Below are positions 46,201 through 55,460 of a DNA stretch of 64,000 nucleotides, one piece after another. Below the pieces are notes generated by a model. The model was not told the origin of the DNA and made no database searches. It was given only the letters and a program-made list of their open reading frames with translations. Origin of the DNA: Streptococcus parasanguinis (GTDB taxonomy: Bacteria > Bacillota > Bacilli > Lactobacillales > Streptococcaceae); contig NZ_CABFMD010000003.1 in NCBI RefSeq assembly GCF_901875555.1, positions 1 to 64,000 of the forward strand, given 5' to 3'. The position numbers and the translations under genes are program-made. Numbering within the stretch: the stretch's first letter is position 1; each line of letters opens with the position of its first letter.

Positions 46201-48079
46201 AATTGCGACCATGACAGCTGATCAAGCTGGTAATCTCATCTTTAAACCACTGGCTTTTAAATCAACCCCATCTCTTCTCTACTATCGTGCGCAAGAACCT
46301 GGTAAAGATATCAGTAATGTCTTGGCGATCGAAGTTCCAAAGAATGATAAAGAGATTGCAGGACTCCAATTCGAAGATGGATTGACTAAGAAGGTCTATC
46401 GAGAAGGCGATGCCCTTTCCTTGAAAGGAGCCACACTTCGTGTTCATTATAAAGATGGCCAAGCAGATCAACTGGTCAATCTCACCAACTCAGGTATAGA
46501 GATTCGTGGATTTGACAGTAGCAAGCTTGGAGAACAACACCTGGAAGTTTCTTACCTTGGTCAGAAATTGGATAAGACTCTCACTGTTTTTGTGGTCAGT
46601 TCAGAGGAAGCAGGTGAAAAAGCAGTCGCTGGTCTAGAATTGATCGATAAACCAAAAGTGGAATATATTGTCGGAGAAGCATTAGAGAAAGAGGGTGGAC
46701 GCTTTACAGTCGTCTTTGAAGATGAAACGACCGAAACGCATGCCTTGACAGATGAAGGTGTGGAAGTGACTGGCTTTGATACGACTAAGGAAGGTCGTCA
46801 AACCATCACAGTCCATTACAATGGAGCTAGCACAAGCTTTGATGTTCTTGTGAATCCAAAACCAGTTCTCAACGATGAATACCTCAAGCAAAAATTGGCT
46901 GAAGCTGAAGCAACAAAAGCCAAAGTAGACTTTACCTTTGCGACTCCTGAAGTCAAAGAAGCTTTGCTGGCTGGAATGGCTGCTTCTGAAAAAGTCTTGA
47001 AAGAGCATGATACCATCACTCAAGATCAAGTCAATGAGCAGTTGAACCAATTGACCGCTCTCTTGAAAGCCTTGGATGGACAAGCTAATCTAACAAAAGA
47101 AAAAGAAGCTCTCTCTGCCCTAACAACTGAAGCGACTGCTCTATTAGCAAGCAAGCCAAATCACCCTTCTGGAGAGGCTTTGCAGGAACTGGTTGAGAAA
47201 AATAAAGAACTCCTAGATTCTTCAAAACTCACTCCTGAAGCGCTCGCAACTGCAAAAACAGGTCTAGAGACCTTGATTGCGCTCCTGAAAGAAGATAAGC
47301 CAGCGGTCTTTGTAGACCCTGCGACTGGAGTCGAAGTTCAATTCTCCAACTTAGAGCCTACTGCTATTAAAGGATTAAAAGTCGCGAAAGTTGAAGCCAA
47401 TCAGGCAGAAAGAGAAGAGATGAAGGGTCGAGAAGGAATCGTCTTTGATATTGAAGGCATAGATGCAAGCGGTCAAGATATCGATACGCACCATCCGTCC
47501 CTTGTGAAAATCCCTGTGGATAAGGATAAAGAAGTGGAGCAAGTCCTCTTCTTCCCAGAAGGTCAAGCTCCTCAATCCTTGGCCTTTGAGAGAGTTGGAG
47601 ATGTGGTCATCTTTACAGCTCCTCACTTTACCCACTATGCGATTGTCTATAAGCCAGCAAAAACGGAAAGACCAGATCAACCGATCCAACCAGAAGAACC
47701 GGCTAAACCAGATCAGCCTGTTCAACCAAATCAACCAGTCCAACCAGCTACCCCAATGACTCCAGATTCGGCTAATCCACTGAAGCCTACAGAGTCATCT
47801 CAAGTGGATCAGTTGGCCCCAACGATTTCTACTCAACCAAGTTATCAAGAGGGGGATCACAAGGATGTGGTCGATCAAGATGTCCATCAGTTGTTAAGTA
47901 CCCACCAAGGAGCGAACTCACAGCCAACAGTTCAGCAAGAAACAAAAGATGCAAGCAAAGAAAGTCAAACCGAACACTTACCAAATACGGCAAGCCAAGA
48001 AGCTTCCTTTGCAGCTGAAGCTGTTCTCTTGGCAGCCTTAGGCGGCTTCCTCTTGGCTGGTAAGAAGAAAGAAGAGTAA
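43295..48079 (+). CDS. Cell-wall-anchored endo-beta-N-acetylglucosaminidase (GH85, EndoD-like)
   Basis: This roughly 1594-residue secreted enzyme has a YSIRK-type signal (RFSIRKFSVGVCS) and a GH85 catalytic region (about 120-640) with Asn297 and Glu299 in FINQE, the catalytic pair of this family. A galactose-binding/discoidin-like region follows near 790-940, then two Ig-like repeats (about 1015-1190) and FIVAR-type helices (about 1200-1330). A Pro-rich spacer and an LPNTA sorting motif (47978-47992), hydrophobic segment and KKKEE end it. It cleaves the chitobiose core of N-glycans. Two in-frame starts each have a binding site: ATG 43247 (AAAGGAG) and ATG 43295 (AAGGAGG). I prefer 43295, close to the YSIRK motif. 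Preceded by a cre site. Confidence 0.93.
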   Translation: MKGHLFEKKERFSIRKFSVGVCSALIGLAFLGTGAVSADEAVSTSEQALEASSARTEDVNHLVREAGVYTADAALPTVDPAKPATAEAVTPEASPTGTEASSSTTETPAVSETEKPKVATEKVPDLPTNEEKQLRPKEVKFDTWDDLLKWEPGTRVDDDLNRASVPLASRFQGKQINVQANPEAKIQALSNMNSKAKDHASVGGEEFKAYAFDYWQYLDSMVFWEGLVPSADVIDAAHRNGVPIYGTIFYNWSSSIKDQEHFAETLKEDSEGSKTFPIARKLVELAKYYGFDGYFINQETTGNLVQPLGPKLRDFLLYTKEYAKSLNYPIKYSWYDAMTYEYGRYHENALGEYNYNFMQPENGENPVDTFFANFNWGKSEVDYSISTAKWINRNPYDVLAGLELQKGGSYKTNVDWNAILDEHGKLRLSLGLYAPDTITGLGKTGEGYHTHEDLFWTGFQGDPTKGKPADQSWYGMSNLVVDKTPITSEDFNTSFNTGHGKHWFVDGKISKEGEWNYRSVSGYLPTWRWWVEHSEDSTPLKGRYDFDQAYNGGNSLAFEGDLKANSRQNVMLYSTKIPVTETTKLSVSHKGGVGAAVRVAVATKEDYSEYEWKELTPSADWSTQTFDLGSLAGKTIYAVKMFFDHDTDVKDYKFNLGQLSITSNQEKPATPAEVTVRAKRLQNAQEAEAVLNFKGVADADYYEVYEKDGDNWRLLTGSSATTVYLPKVSRSARAEGTTQELKVVVVGKNGQRSDAGTVAFDWGMTVSDTSLPKALAPNVVIGAKVIGSSFPDADGSEGIEGMLNGTITSLSDKWSSAQLSGTVDIRLTQPRTIIRWVMDHAGAGGESVDDGKMNTRDFDLYYKDEAGEWKLAKEVRGNKAHVSDITLDHPIKAQDWRLHVITADNGTPWQAIRIYNWKMYESLDTETVNIPMKHAAAQNLGNHFVQVGFKDVPANTTLTLYADKEATSPIATMTADQAGNLIFKPLAFKSTPSLLYYRAQEPGKDISNVLAIEVPKNDKEIAGLQFEDGLTKKVYREGDALSLKGATLRVHYKDGQADQLVNLTNSGIEIRGFDSSKLGEQHLEVSYLGQKLDKTLTVFVVSSEEAGEKAVAGLELIDKPKVEYIVGEALEKEGGRFTVVFEDETTETHALTDEGVEVTGFDTTKEGRQTITVHYNGASTSFDVLVNPKPVLNDEYLKQKLAEAEATKAKVDFTFATPEVKEALLAGMAASEKVLKEHDTITQDQVNEQLNQLTALLKALDGQANLTKEKEALSALTTEATALLASKPNHPSGEALQELVEKNKELLDSSKLTPEALATAKTGLETLIALLKEDKPAVFVDPATGVEVQFSNLEPTAIKGLKVAKVEANQAEREEMKGREGIVFDIEGIDASGQDIDTHHPSLVKIPVDKDKEVEQVLFFPEGQAPQSLAFERVGDVVIFTAPHFTHYAIVYKPAKTERPDQPIQPEEPAKPDQPVQPNQPVQPATPMTPDSANPLKPTESSQVDQLAPTISTQPSYQEGDHKDVVDQDVHQLLSTHQGANSQPTVQQETKDASKESQTEHLPNTASQEASFAAEAVLLAALGGFLLAGKKKEE

Positions 48080-48126
48080 GCATTTTACAGAATTCTTTCG
48101 TTCTTTTAAAAAGTCACTCTCAAAAA

Positions 48127-48155
48127 AACCTCTCTGGTGAAAACCAGGGAGGTTT
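48127..48155 (+). terminator. Terminator after the endoglycosidase gene
   Basis: AACCTCTCTGGT / ACCAGGGAGGTT with a GAAA loop; the T tract is short. Confidence 0.75.
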
Positions 48156-48292
48156 GATCTTGTTTAGATTCTTATCTAAGAGTGTCGTTCGGATACTGCG
48201 AATTAGAGGGGAAAAGCATCGAATTTTGCTATCTCTTTTACAGCTTTTGTGATATAATTATCATGTAATAAAAAAAGAAGGAGTCATATCTA

Positions 48293-49492
48293 ATGGCAAA
48301 ATTGACTGTTAAAGACGTTGACTTGAAAGGGAAAAAAGTTCTCGTTCGTGTTGACTTCAACGTTCCTGTAAAAGATGGTGTGATCACTAACGATAACCGT
48401 ATCACTGCAGCTCTTCCAACTATCAAGTACATCCTTGAACAAGGTGGACGTGCAATCCTCTTCTCTCACCTTGGACGTGTAAAAGAAGAAGCAGATAAAG
48501 AAGGTAAATCACTTGCTCCTGTAGCTGCTGACTTGGCTGCTAAATTGGGTCAAGAAGTGAAATTTATCCCAGGTGTTACACGTGGTGCTGAATTGGAAGC
48601 AGCTGTTAATGCTCTTGAAGATGGACAAGTTCTCTTGGTTGAAAACACTCGTTTCGAAGATGTTGATGGCAAGAAAGAATCTAAAAATGATCCTGAACTT
48701 GGTAAATACTGGGCATCACTTGGAGATGGTATCTTCGTAAACGATGCATTCGGTACTGCTCACCGTGCACACGCATCTAACGTTGGTATTTCAGCAAACG
48801 TTGATAAAGCTGTTGCTGGATTCCTTCTTGAAAACGAAATTGCTTACATCAAAGAAGCAGTTGAAGCTCCAGAACGTCCATTCGTAGCGATCCTTGGTGG
48901 ATCAAAAGTATCTGACAAGATCGGTGTTATCGAAAACCTTCTTGAAAAAGCTGATAAAGTCCTTATCGGTGGTGGGATGACTTACACATTCTACAAAGCT
49001 CAAGGTATCGAAATTGGTAACTCACTTGTAGAAGAAGACAAATTGGATGTGGCGAAAGCTCTTCTTGAAAAATCAAACGGCAAATTGATCTTGCCAGTTG
49101 ACTCAAAAGAAGCAAACGCATTTGCTGACTACACTGAAGTGAAAGACACTGAAGGTGAAGCAGTAGATCCAGGATTCCTTGGTCTTGATATCGGTCCTAA
49201 ATCAATCGCTAAATTCGACCAAGAATTGACTGGTGCGAAAACAGTTGTTTGGAACGGACCTATGGGTGTATTTGAAAACCCTGACTTCCAAGCTGGTACA
49301 ATCGGTGTGATGGACGCTATCGTGAAACAACCAGGCGTTAAATCAATCATTGGTGGTGGTGACTCAGCTGCTGCTGCGATCAACCTTGGCCGTGCAGACA
49401 AGTTCTCATGGATCTCTACTGGTGGTGGTGCATCTATGGAACTCCTTGAAGGTAAAGAACTTCCAGGATTGGCTGCTCTTACTGATAAATAA
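48293..49492 (+). CDS. pgk: Phosphoglycerate kinase
   Basis: The 399-residue enzyme transfers the acyl phosphate of 1,3-bisphosphoglycerate to ADP. It has [11 protein letters not shown] near residue 18, [11 protein letters not shown] near 200 and the C-terminal nucleotide loop GGGDSAAAA near 360. AGAAGGAG precedes the ATG, and TATAAT (48253-48258) lies 34 bp upstream. Codon use is highly biased. The neighbouring glycolytic gene gap is separated from it by the endoglycosidase gene. Confidence 0.98.
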   Translation: MAKLTVKDVDLKGKKVLVRVDFNVPVKDGVITNDNRITAALPTIKYILEQGGRAILFSHLGRVKEEADKEGKSLAPVAADLAAKLGQEVKFIPGVTRGAELEAAVNALEDGQVLLVENTRFEDVDGKKESKNDPELGKYWASLGDGIFVNDAFGTAHRAHASNVGISANVDKAVAGFLLENEIAYIKEAVEAPERPFVAILGGSKVSDKIGVIENLLEKADKVLIGGGMTYTFYKAQGIEIGNSLVEEDKLDVAKALLEKSNGKLILPVDSKEANAFADYTEVKDTEGEAVDPGFLGLDIGPKSIAKFDQELTGAKTVVWNGPMGVFENPDFQAGTIGVMDAIVKQPGVKSIIGGGDSAAAAINLGRADKFSWISTGGGASMELLEGKELPGLAALTDK

Positions 49493-49511
49493 GTCAATTT
49501 GAATAAATGAA

Positions 49512-49797
49512 GAGGCTGGGACAAAAGTCCTAGCCTCTTTTTGATGTTGGATTGTCGAGCAAGACGCAGTGGTTGAGTGCTCAAAGCACTGCTTTGAGGT
49601 GGCGGATAGAACTTGCGAAGCAAGTATCCTAAGTCTTTGTTCGCTTTTTAAGCTTCAAAGATGCCCTATGTTGATGGAAACTATGTTTCCTTTATCTGCA
49701 AGCTTCAACAGTCTCCCAGACTGTTGAAGCTGTGCAGAGGTGGAACGACGAAATCGAATTCTAACGAATGACCGATTTCTGTCCCACTCTCTTTTTT
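49512..49797 (+). repeat. Intergenic repeat copy 1 (long interior, BOX-like core)
   Basis: Starts with the hairpin GAGGCTGGGAC/GTCCTAGCCTC (49512-49537) and ends with GAAATCG...CGATTTC and CCCACTCTCTTTTTT. The interior contains GCACTGCTTTGAGG, GGATAGAACTTGCGAAGC and a CTTCAACAGTCT/AGACTGTTGAAG hairpin. The middle resembles boxA of pneumococcal BOX elements. It fills most of the 376-bp gap between pgk and the next gene. Both ends could act as terminators. Confidence 0.85.
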
Positions 49798-49868
49798 ATT
49801 TCTATTGATATCTGTTCTCTCCTTTCTGAAAATATGGTAGAATAATAGAAATAGAAAGATAGGTGACC

Positions 49869-50402
49869 ATGGATTACTTTAAACGACACAAATTTGATTG
49901 GTCCAAATTCCGTTTGGGGATGAGAACCTTTAAAACAGGGATTGCCGTTTTTATTGTGCTACTTATTTTTGGAATATTTGGCTGGCGAGGCCTTCAGATC
50001 GGGACTTTGACAGCTGTTTTTAGTTTGAGGGAAGACTTTGATAAGAGTGTCCACTTTGGGGCTTCGCGTGTCATGGGCAACAGTATCGGAGGTTTTTATG
50101 CTGTATTGTTCTTCCTTTTAAAAGCGCTCTTTCATGGAGCGTATTGGGTGACTCTTATTTTTGTACCCATTGCGACCATGTTAACCATTATGACAAATGT
50201 CGCTATGAATAATAAAGCAGGAATTATTGGAGGAGTTGCGGCCATGCTGATCATTACCCTCTCGATTCCTAACGGAGAAACCTTCTTGTATGTTTTCGCC
50301 CGAATATTTGAGACCTTTATTGGCGTTTTCGTTGCGATTTTGGTCAATTCGGATGTTGATCGCATTCGAGATTACCTCAAGAAGCACAAAAAACCTATGT
50401 AA
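49869..50402 (+). CDS. ArAE/FUSC-type membrane protein (aromatic acid exporter family)
   Basis: The 177-residue protein has about five membrane segments and a basic C-terminal tail, in the pattern of the short aromatic acid exporter (DUF939, YqjA-like) family of Firmicutes. RLGMRTFKTGIAVFIVLL near residue 17 and SLREDFDKSVHFGASRVMGN near 52 are typical. The substrate is not known. ATG 49869 follows AGGTGA; the frame could start at GTG 49863. It ends inside the hairpin upstream of glnR. Confidence 0.78.
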   Translation: MDYFKRHKFDWSKFRLGMRTFKTGIAVFIVLLIFGIFGWRGLQIGTLTAVFSLREDFDKSVHFGASRVMGNSIGGFYAVLFFLLKALFHGAYWVTLIFVPIATMLTIMTNVAMNNKAGIIGGVAAMLIITLSIPNGETFLYVFARIFETFIGVFVAILVNSDVDRIRDYLKKHKKPM

Positions 50403-50440
50403 GATTATATAACATTTAATCTTGACATAGGTTTTTTTTT
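50391..50440 (+). terminator. Terminator overlapping the GlnR box
   Basis: AAACCTATGT-AAGATT / AATCTT-G-ACATAGGTTT followed by T8. The left arm overlaps the end of the upstream CDS, and the hairpin contains both the GlnR operator and the glnR -35. Confidence 0.8.
50398..50414 (+). promoter_or_regulatory. GlnR operator
   Basis: TGTAAGATTATATAACA fits TGTNA-N7-TNACA exactly, 8 bp upstream of the glnRA -35. GlnR with glutamine synthetase would repress glnRA in nitrogen excess. Confidence 0.88.
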
Positions 50441-50449
50441 CGATATAAT
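50422..50449 (+). promoter_or_regulatory. Promoter of glnRA
   Basis: TTGACA (50422-50427), a 16-bp spacer and TATAAT (50444-50449). Confidence 0.85.
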
Positions 50450-50469
50450 AGAATAGAAAGAGGAGTGGT

Positions 50470-50829
50470 ATGAAGGAAAAGGAATTACGACGCTCACTGG
50501 CAGTCTTTCCAATTGGAAGTGTTATGAAGCTGACCGACTTGACAGCTCGCCAGATTCGTTATTATGAAGATCAGGGATTGATTTCTCCTGATCGGACAGA
50601 AGGCAATCGCCGTATGTATTCATTGGACAATATGGACCGCCTGCTTGAGATCAAAGATTATATCTCAGATGGTTTGAATATTGCGGATATCAAGAAGAAA
50701 TATGCGGAAAAAGAGCAAGAGCAAACCAAGGTTGTCAGTCAAGAAGAGATTCGTAAGGCTCTTCATCGTGACATTATTCAGCAAAGTCGCTTCACATCTT
50801 CCCCATCGCCATATGGTCAATTTCGTTGA
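50470..50829 (+). CDS. glnR: Nitrogen regulator GlnR (MerR family)
   Basis: The 119-residue repressor has a MerR winged helix (about residues 10-80, LTARQIRYYEDQGLISP) and the C-terminal tail that responds to feedback-inhibited glutamine synthetase. AGAGGAGTGG precedes the ATG. A perfect GlnR box lies upstream of its own promoter, indicating autorepression. glnA follows after 39 bp. Confidence 0.96.
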   Translation: MKEKELRRSLAVFPIGSVMKLTDLTARQIRYYEDQGLISPDRTEGNRRMYSLDNMDRLLEIKDYISDGLNIADIKKKYAEKEQEQTKVVSQEEIRKALHRDIIQQSRFTSSPSPYGQFR

Positions 50830-50868
50830 TCATTTCATAAGCTTGTAATCTATTTTAAGGAGACAAAA

Positions 50869-52215
50869 ATGTCAATTACTGCTGCAGATATTCGCCGTGA
50901 AGTAAAAGAAAAAAATGTTACTTTTATTCGTTTAATGTTCTCTGATATTTTGGGAACCATGAAAAACGTCGAAATTCCAGCTACCGATGAGCAACTGGAC
51001 AAGGTTCTTTCAAACAAAGCTATGTTTGATGGTTCTTCGATCGAAGGATTTGTTCGTATCAATGAGTCAGATATGTATTTGTACCCAGATCTGGATACTT
51101 GGACAGTCTTTCCATGGGGAGATGAAAATGGTAGTGTAGCTGGTTTGATCTGTGATGTCTATACAACAGAAGGCAAACCATTTGCAGGGGACCCTCGTGG
51201 GAATTTGAAACGTGCCCTTCGTCATATGGAAGAACTTGGATTCAAATCCTTTAACCTTGGTCCAGAACCTGAATTCTTCCTCTTCAAGTTAGACGAAAAT
51301 GGAGATCCAACTCTTGAAGTAAACGACAAAGGCGGCTATTTTGACTTGGCTCCTACAGACCTCGCAGATAACACTCGTCGTGAAATCGTCAATGTCTTGA
51401 CCAAGATGGGCTTTGAAGTAGAAGCCAGTCACCACGAAGTAGCCGTTGGTCAGCATGAAATCGACTTTAAATATGATGAAGTGCTTCGCGCTTGTGATAA
51501 GATTCAAATCTTCAAGCTTGTTGTGAAAACCATCGCTCGTAAACACGGTTTGTACGCAACCTTTATGGCTAAACCAAAATTTGGAATCGCCGGATCAGGT
51601 ATGCATTGTAATATGTCTCTCTTTGACCAAGATGGCAACAATGCCTTCTTTGATCCAGAAGATCCAAAGGGCATGCAATTGTCGGAAACAGCTTACCACT
51701 TCCTTGGTGGCTTGATCAAGCATGCTTACAACTTTACGGCGATTACCAACCCAACGGTTAACTCTTATAAACGTTTGGTTCCTGGATATGAAGCGCCCGT
51801 TTATATCGCTTGGGCAGGACGCAACCGTTCTCCACTCGTGCGTGTACCAGCATCACGTGGTATGGGTACTCGCTTGGAATTGCGATCCGTAGACCCAATG
51901 GCCAACCCTTATGTAGCCTTGGCAGTGCTTCTTGAAGTCGGCCTTCACGGTATCGAAAACAAAATCGAAGCACCTGCTCCGATCGAAGAAAATATCTATG
52001 TAATGACACCGGATGAACGCAGAGCTGCAGGCATTACAGATCTTCCTTCAACCCTTCACAATGCCTTGAAAGCCTTGACAGAAGACGAAGTGGTGAAAGC
52101 TGCCTTGGGTGAACACATCTACACCAGCTTCCTTGAAGCCAAACGAATCGAATGGGCAAGCTATGCTACCTTTGTCTCCCAATGGGAAGTGGATAATTAT
52201 CTAGACCTTTATTAA
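50869..52215 (+). CDS. glnA: Glutamine synthetase, type I
   Basis: The 448-residue GSI-alpha enzyme makes glutamine from glutamate, ammonia and ATP. Signatures are [10 protein letters not shown] near residue 50, EPEFFLF near 135, [13 protein letters not shown] near 187 and [13 protein letters not shown] near 323. Length fits the GSI-alpha type without adenylylation control. AAGGAG precedes the ATG. It forms an operon with glnR, under the GlnR box. Confidence 0.98.
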   Translation: MSITAADIRREVKEKNVTFIRLMFSDILGTMKNVEIPATDEQLDKVLSNKAMFDGSSIEGFVRINESDMYLYPDLDTWTVFPWGDENGSVAGLICDVYTTEGKPFAGDPRGNLKRALRHMEELGFKSFNLGPEPEFFLFKLDENGDPTLEVNDKGGYFDLAPTDLADNTRREIVNVLTKMGFEVEASHHEVAVGQHEIDFKYDEVLRACDKIQIFKLVVKTIARKHGLYATFMAKPKFGIAGSGMHCNMSLFDQDGNNAFFDPEDPKGMQLSETAYHFLGGLIKHAYNFTAITNPTVNSYKRLVPGYEAPVYIAWAGRNRSPLVRVPASRGMGTRLELRSVDPMANPYVALAVLLEVGLHGIENKIEAPAPIEENIYVMTPDERRAAGITDLPSTLHNALKALTEDEVVKAALGEHIYTSFLEAKRIEWASYATFVSQWEVDNYLDLY

Positions 52216-52228
52216 GCAACAAGAGCAA

Positions 52229-52506
52229 AGAGCCTGGGACAAAAGTCCTAGCCTCTTCTTGTTTTTGGATTGTCGATCAAGACGCAGTGGTTGAGTGCTC
52301 AAAGCACTGCTTTGAGGTGGCGGATAGAACTTGCGAAGCAAGTATCCTAAGTCTTTGTTCGCCTTTTAAGCTTCAAAGATGCCCTATGTTGACGGAAACT
52401 ATGTTTCCTTTATCTACAACCTTCAACAGTCTCCCAGACTGTTGAAGCTGTGCGGAGGCGGGACGACGAAATCAAATTCTAACGATTTCTGTCCCACTCT
52501 CTTTTT
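52229..52506 (+). repeat. Intergenic repeat copy 2 (long interior)
   Basis: Nearly identical to copy 1 across its whole length, including the BOX-like core and the CTTCAACAGTCT hairpin. It differs by scattered substitutions and a short deletion near the right end. It follows glnA and fills most of the 349-bp gap to the convergent rnjA. Confidence 0.88.
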
Positions 52507-52527
52507 GTTCTTCAAAACGTCACAATA

Positions 52528-52566
52528 AAACCAGTTGAGCTCAGGGTCTCAACTGGTTGTTTTTTT
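52528..52566 (-). terminator. Terminator of rpoY-rnjA (possibly bidirectional)
   Basis: ACCAGTTGAG / CTCAACTGGT with flanking A and T tracts on both sides, just downstream of the rnjA stop. Confidence 0.85.
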
Positions 52567-54247
52567 AATGTTCGTCATCAGGTGTGAGAATCATTGGGAT
52601 AATGATGGGTTCACGCTCTGTGCTTTCGTAAAGAAATGGACGAAGGGCATTGACAATCGCACCATTAACGGTTTGGATATTGGCATCTTTGTTCTTCAAG
52701 GCGATGCGGATCGCGTTAAAGAGCAGGCGCTGGCTTTCACGGATCAGATCTCCTGATTCACGCATGTAGATGAACCCACGGCTCAAGATATCTGGTCCTG
52801 CTAGGATCATCTTAGACTTAAAGTCGACCGTTGCGACAGCCAGGACAACCCCATCTTCTGAAAGGTCTTTTCGGTCGCGAAGGACTGCAGCTCCGATTTC
52901 ACCGATACGATTTCCATCAACATAGATGTCTTGGGCGTTAAAGCTTCCTGCGATCCGGGCAGAGTTTGCGGTCAGTGCTAGGACATCACCATTGCTCATG
53001 ATAAAGATATTGTCTTTTTCAACACCCGTATCTTGGGCAAGTCCTGCATGGATCTTTTGCATTCGGTATTCACCATGCACTGGCATGAAGTATTTTGGCT
53101 TGATCAAGCGGAGCATGAGTTTTTGTTCTTGTTGACCACCGTGTCCAGATGTATGGATGTTGTTGATCTTCCCGTGGATGACGTCGACTCCCGCTTCAGA
53201 AATCGTATTGATTAATTTATTCACACTGGTTGTATTTCCAGGGATCGGACTAGATGAGAAGATCACAGTGTCTCCTGGTTGGAGTTGCACTTGGCGGTGT
53301 GTTCCGTTGGCAATCCGAGAGAGGGCTGCCATGGGTTCTCCTTGGCTTCCTGTACACATGATCAGGATTTCATTGGCAGCATAGTCTTTGATCTCATTTG
53401 GCTCGATAATGGTTCCAGCAGGGACTTTGATGTAGCCTAGCTCGATCCCATTGACGATGGCTTTTTCCATGGAGCGTCCAAAGACGACGATCTTGCGGCC
53501 TGTCTTGACAGCCGCCTCAGCAGCTTGTTGGAGACGGAAGATATTCGAAGCGAAGGAGGCAAAGATGATACGTCCGTGGATGCCTTCGATGATCTTCATG
53601 ATGGATTGGCCAACTACTTTTTCAGAGTTGGTGAAGGTTGGAACTTCCGCATTGGTAGAGTCTGAAAGCAGACAGAGAACGCCTTCTTCTCCAAGGGCCG
53701 CCATACGATGGAGGTCAGCTGGTTCCCCAACAGGGGTAAAGTCAAATTTGAAGTCTCCGGTACAGACAATCTTACCTTGAGGAGTGTGAATCACAATCCC
53801 CAAAGGTTCTGGAATTGAGTGAGTCGTACGGAAGAAGGTTGCTTTAAGATTTTTAAATTGAAGTTCAGTGTTTTGGTTGATTTCGTAGAGTTTGGCATTG
53901 CGCAGGAGACCATGCTCTTCTAATTTTCCACGGATCAAGGCAAGGGCCAAAGGTCCAGCGTAGATCGGAACATTGGCTTGTTTCAAAAGGAATGGAATCC
54001 CCCCGATGTGGTCTTCGTGTCCGTGAGTGATGAGGACGGCCTTGACGCGATCGATATTGTCTACGATATAAGAGTAATCCGGAATGACATAGTCGATTCC
54101 AAGGAGGTCATCTTCTGGGAATTTGATCCCGGCATCGACAATGATAATTTCATCTTGGTATTCGATCCCGTAGGTGTTTTTCCCGATCTCTCCAAGTCCA
54201 CCAATGGCAAATACACCGACTTCTTCAGGTTTTAAGGTATAAGCCAT
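52565..54247 (-). CDS. rnjA: Ribonuclease J1
   Basis: The 560-residue metallo-beta-lactamase/beta-CASP nuclease has the intact zinc motif HGHEDHIGG near residue 74, [10 protein letters not shown] near 164, GRSMEKAI near 258 and SGHGGQQEQ near 365. It has both 5'-3' exonuclease and endonuclease activity in mRNA decay and rRNA maturation. The complete active site and position after rpoY indicate J1 rather than J2. It starts 3 bp after the rpoY stop. Confidence 0.95.
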   Translation of the reverse strand: MAYTLKPEEVGVFAIGGLGEIGKNTYGIEYQDEIIIVDAGIKFPEDDLLGIDYVIPDYSYIVDNIDRVKAVLITHGHEDHIGGIPFLLKQANVPIYAGPLALALIRGKLEEHGLLRNAKLYEINQNTELQFKNLKATFFRTTHSIPEPLGIVIHTPQGKIVCTGDFKFDFTPVGEPADLHRMAALGEEGVLCLLSDSTNAEVPTFTNSEKVVGQSIMKIIEGIHGRIIFASFASNIFRLQQAAEAAVKTGRKIVVFGRSMEKAIVNGIELGYIKVPAGTIIEPNEIKDYAANEILIMCTGSQGEPMAALSRIANGTHRQVQLQPGDTVIFSSSPIPGNTTSVNKLINTISEAGVDVIHGKINNIHTSGHGGQQEQKLMLRLIKPKYFMPVHGEYRMQKIHAGLAQDTGVEKDNIFIMSNGDVLALTANSARIAGSFNAQDIYVDGNRIGEIGAAVLRDRKDLSEDGVVLAVATVDFKSKMILAGPDILSRGFIYMRESGDLIRESQRLLFNAIRIALKNKDANIQTVNGAIVNALRPFLYESTEREPIIIPMILTPDDEH

Positions 54248-54250
54248 GGA

Positions 54251-54481
54251 TTAGTACTCCGTTAGTTCAAAGGCACCTGACTCTTTCTCATAAGCAAGGT
54301 GTTGCTCAGAAAGTGGTGTGATAAATTCGATATTGAAATCTGTGTTTGCTTCAACCAATTGACGGGCTTGGATGCGACCTTCGCGTTCATTTGGTGCGTC
54401 GATGTCAAGATACAGTGCATGTGTCGTTTCACGACGAGGGTTCCGGTCTTTTGTTTCCTGATAAAAAACTTTGTAAATCAT
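54251..54481 (-). CDS. rpoY: RNA polymerase epsilon subunit RpoY
   Basis: The 76-residue protein ([20 protein letters not shown]...) matches RpoY (formerly YkzG), a small accessory subunit of Firmicutes RNA polymerase. It is encoded just upstream of rnjA, the conserved arrangement. AAAGGAA precedes the ATG. Its about 110-nt leader contains a hairpin (54521-54561). Confidence 0.95.
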   Translation of the reverse strand: MIYKVFYQETKDRNPRRETTHALYLDIDAPNEREGRIQARQLVEANTDFNIEFITPLSEQHLAYEKESGAFELTEY

Positions 54482-54520
54482 GAAGTAATTTTCCTTTCAT
54501 TATTTCGGTCCATTTTGTTG

Positions 54521-54561
54521 GTTGCGAAGGAGTGCAATCACTAGAGTTTCCTACTCGCAAC
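54521..54561 (-). promoter_or_regulatory. Leader hairpin of rpoY-rnjA
   Basis: GTTGCGA and AGGA pair with TCCT and CGCAAC across a loop of about 18 bases, between the promoter (TGATATAAT, -10 at 54598-54593 on the minus strand) and the rpoY start. There is no T run, so it is not a terminator. Confidence 0.5.
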
Positions 54562-54776
54562 TAGCAGACCTGATTCGATACAATTAATTATTATTATATC
54601 ATAAATTCGCCTGTAAGTAAAAGATCCACCCGTCAAGACGAGGAAGGGGCGTCCCTATAATAGCTTGGTATTTCGATGGGTTTTTCTGTGACGCGATCCT
54701 TCCTGTCGGGAATAGTTTCACTGGGATTTGAAGGGGATTTGTAGTATAATATAATGCAGTTCAAGAGGAGTAGGAA

Positions 54777-55460
54777 ATGAAATTATTAGCATTTGATACC
54801 TCGAGTAAGGCTCTTTCTGTAGCGATTTTAGAAGATGAGACTCTACTTGCAGAAACAACACTCACCATTAAGAAAAACCATAGTATGACCTTGATGCCGA
54901 CCATTGATTTTTTGATGCAACAAATTGATCTAAAGCCCAAGGATTTGGATCGGATCGTGGTGGCAGAAGGTCCTGGGAGTTACACTGGGCTACGCATTGC
55001 GGTCGCAACTGCAAAGACGCTGGCTCATACCTTAAAGATTGACTTGGTTGGGGTCTCAAGTCTCTTAGCTCTCGTGCCGGAAGATCTGGAAGGCTTGGTC
55101 GTACCCATTATGGATGCTCGTCGGAACAATGTCTATGCAGGCTTTTACCAAGGAGATCAACTGGTCGCACCAGAAGGGCATTTCCCGTTTGAAGAGGTCT
55201 TAGAGCGTGCAGCGACGAGTGACAAGGTTACCTTTGTCGGAGAGGTCACAGCCTTTGAGGGACAGATCCAAGCTCATCTGCCAAAGGCTACTTTCTCTGA
55301 AACCCTGCCAGATGCTGTGAAAATCGGACGTCTCGGCCTCAAACAAGCACCTGCTAGCCTCCATGATTTTGTTCCCAATTATCTGAAACGGGTCGAAGCA
55401 GAGGAAAATTGGCTCAAAGACCACACGGAAACGACGACCTCTTACATCAAGCGTCTATGA
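54777..55460 (+). CDS. tsaB: tRNA t6A biosynthesis protein TsaB
   Basis: The 227-residue ASKHA-fold protein starts MKLLAFDTSSKALSVAI and has GPGSYTGLRIA near residue 65. It forms a complex with TsaD and TsaE for threonylcarbamoyl transfer to tRNA A37. AAGAGGAG precedes the ATG. It overlaps rimI (ATGA) and lies two genes upstream of tsaD, the standard order. Confidence 0.95.
   Translation: MKLLAFDTSSKALSVAILEDETLLAETTLTIKKNHSMTLMPTIDFLMQQIDLKPKDLDRIVVAEGPGSYTGLRIAVATAKTLAHTLKIDLVGVSSLLALVPEDLEGLVVPIMDARRNNVYAGFYQGDQLVAPEGHFPFEEVLERAATSDKVTFVGEVTAFEGQIQAHLPKATFSETLPDAVKIGRLGLKQAPASLHDFVPNYLKRVEAEENWLKDHTETTTSYIKRL

Noticed and set aside
52565..54247. RNase J2 assignment
   Set aside because: The complete HGHEDH zinc motif and the position directly after rpoY fit J1.
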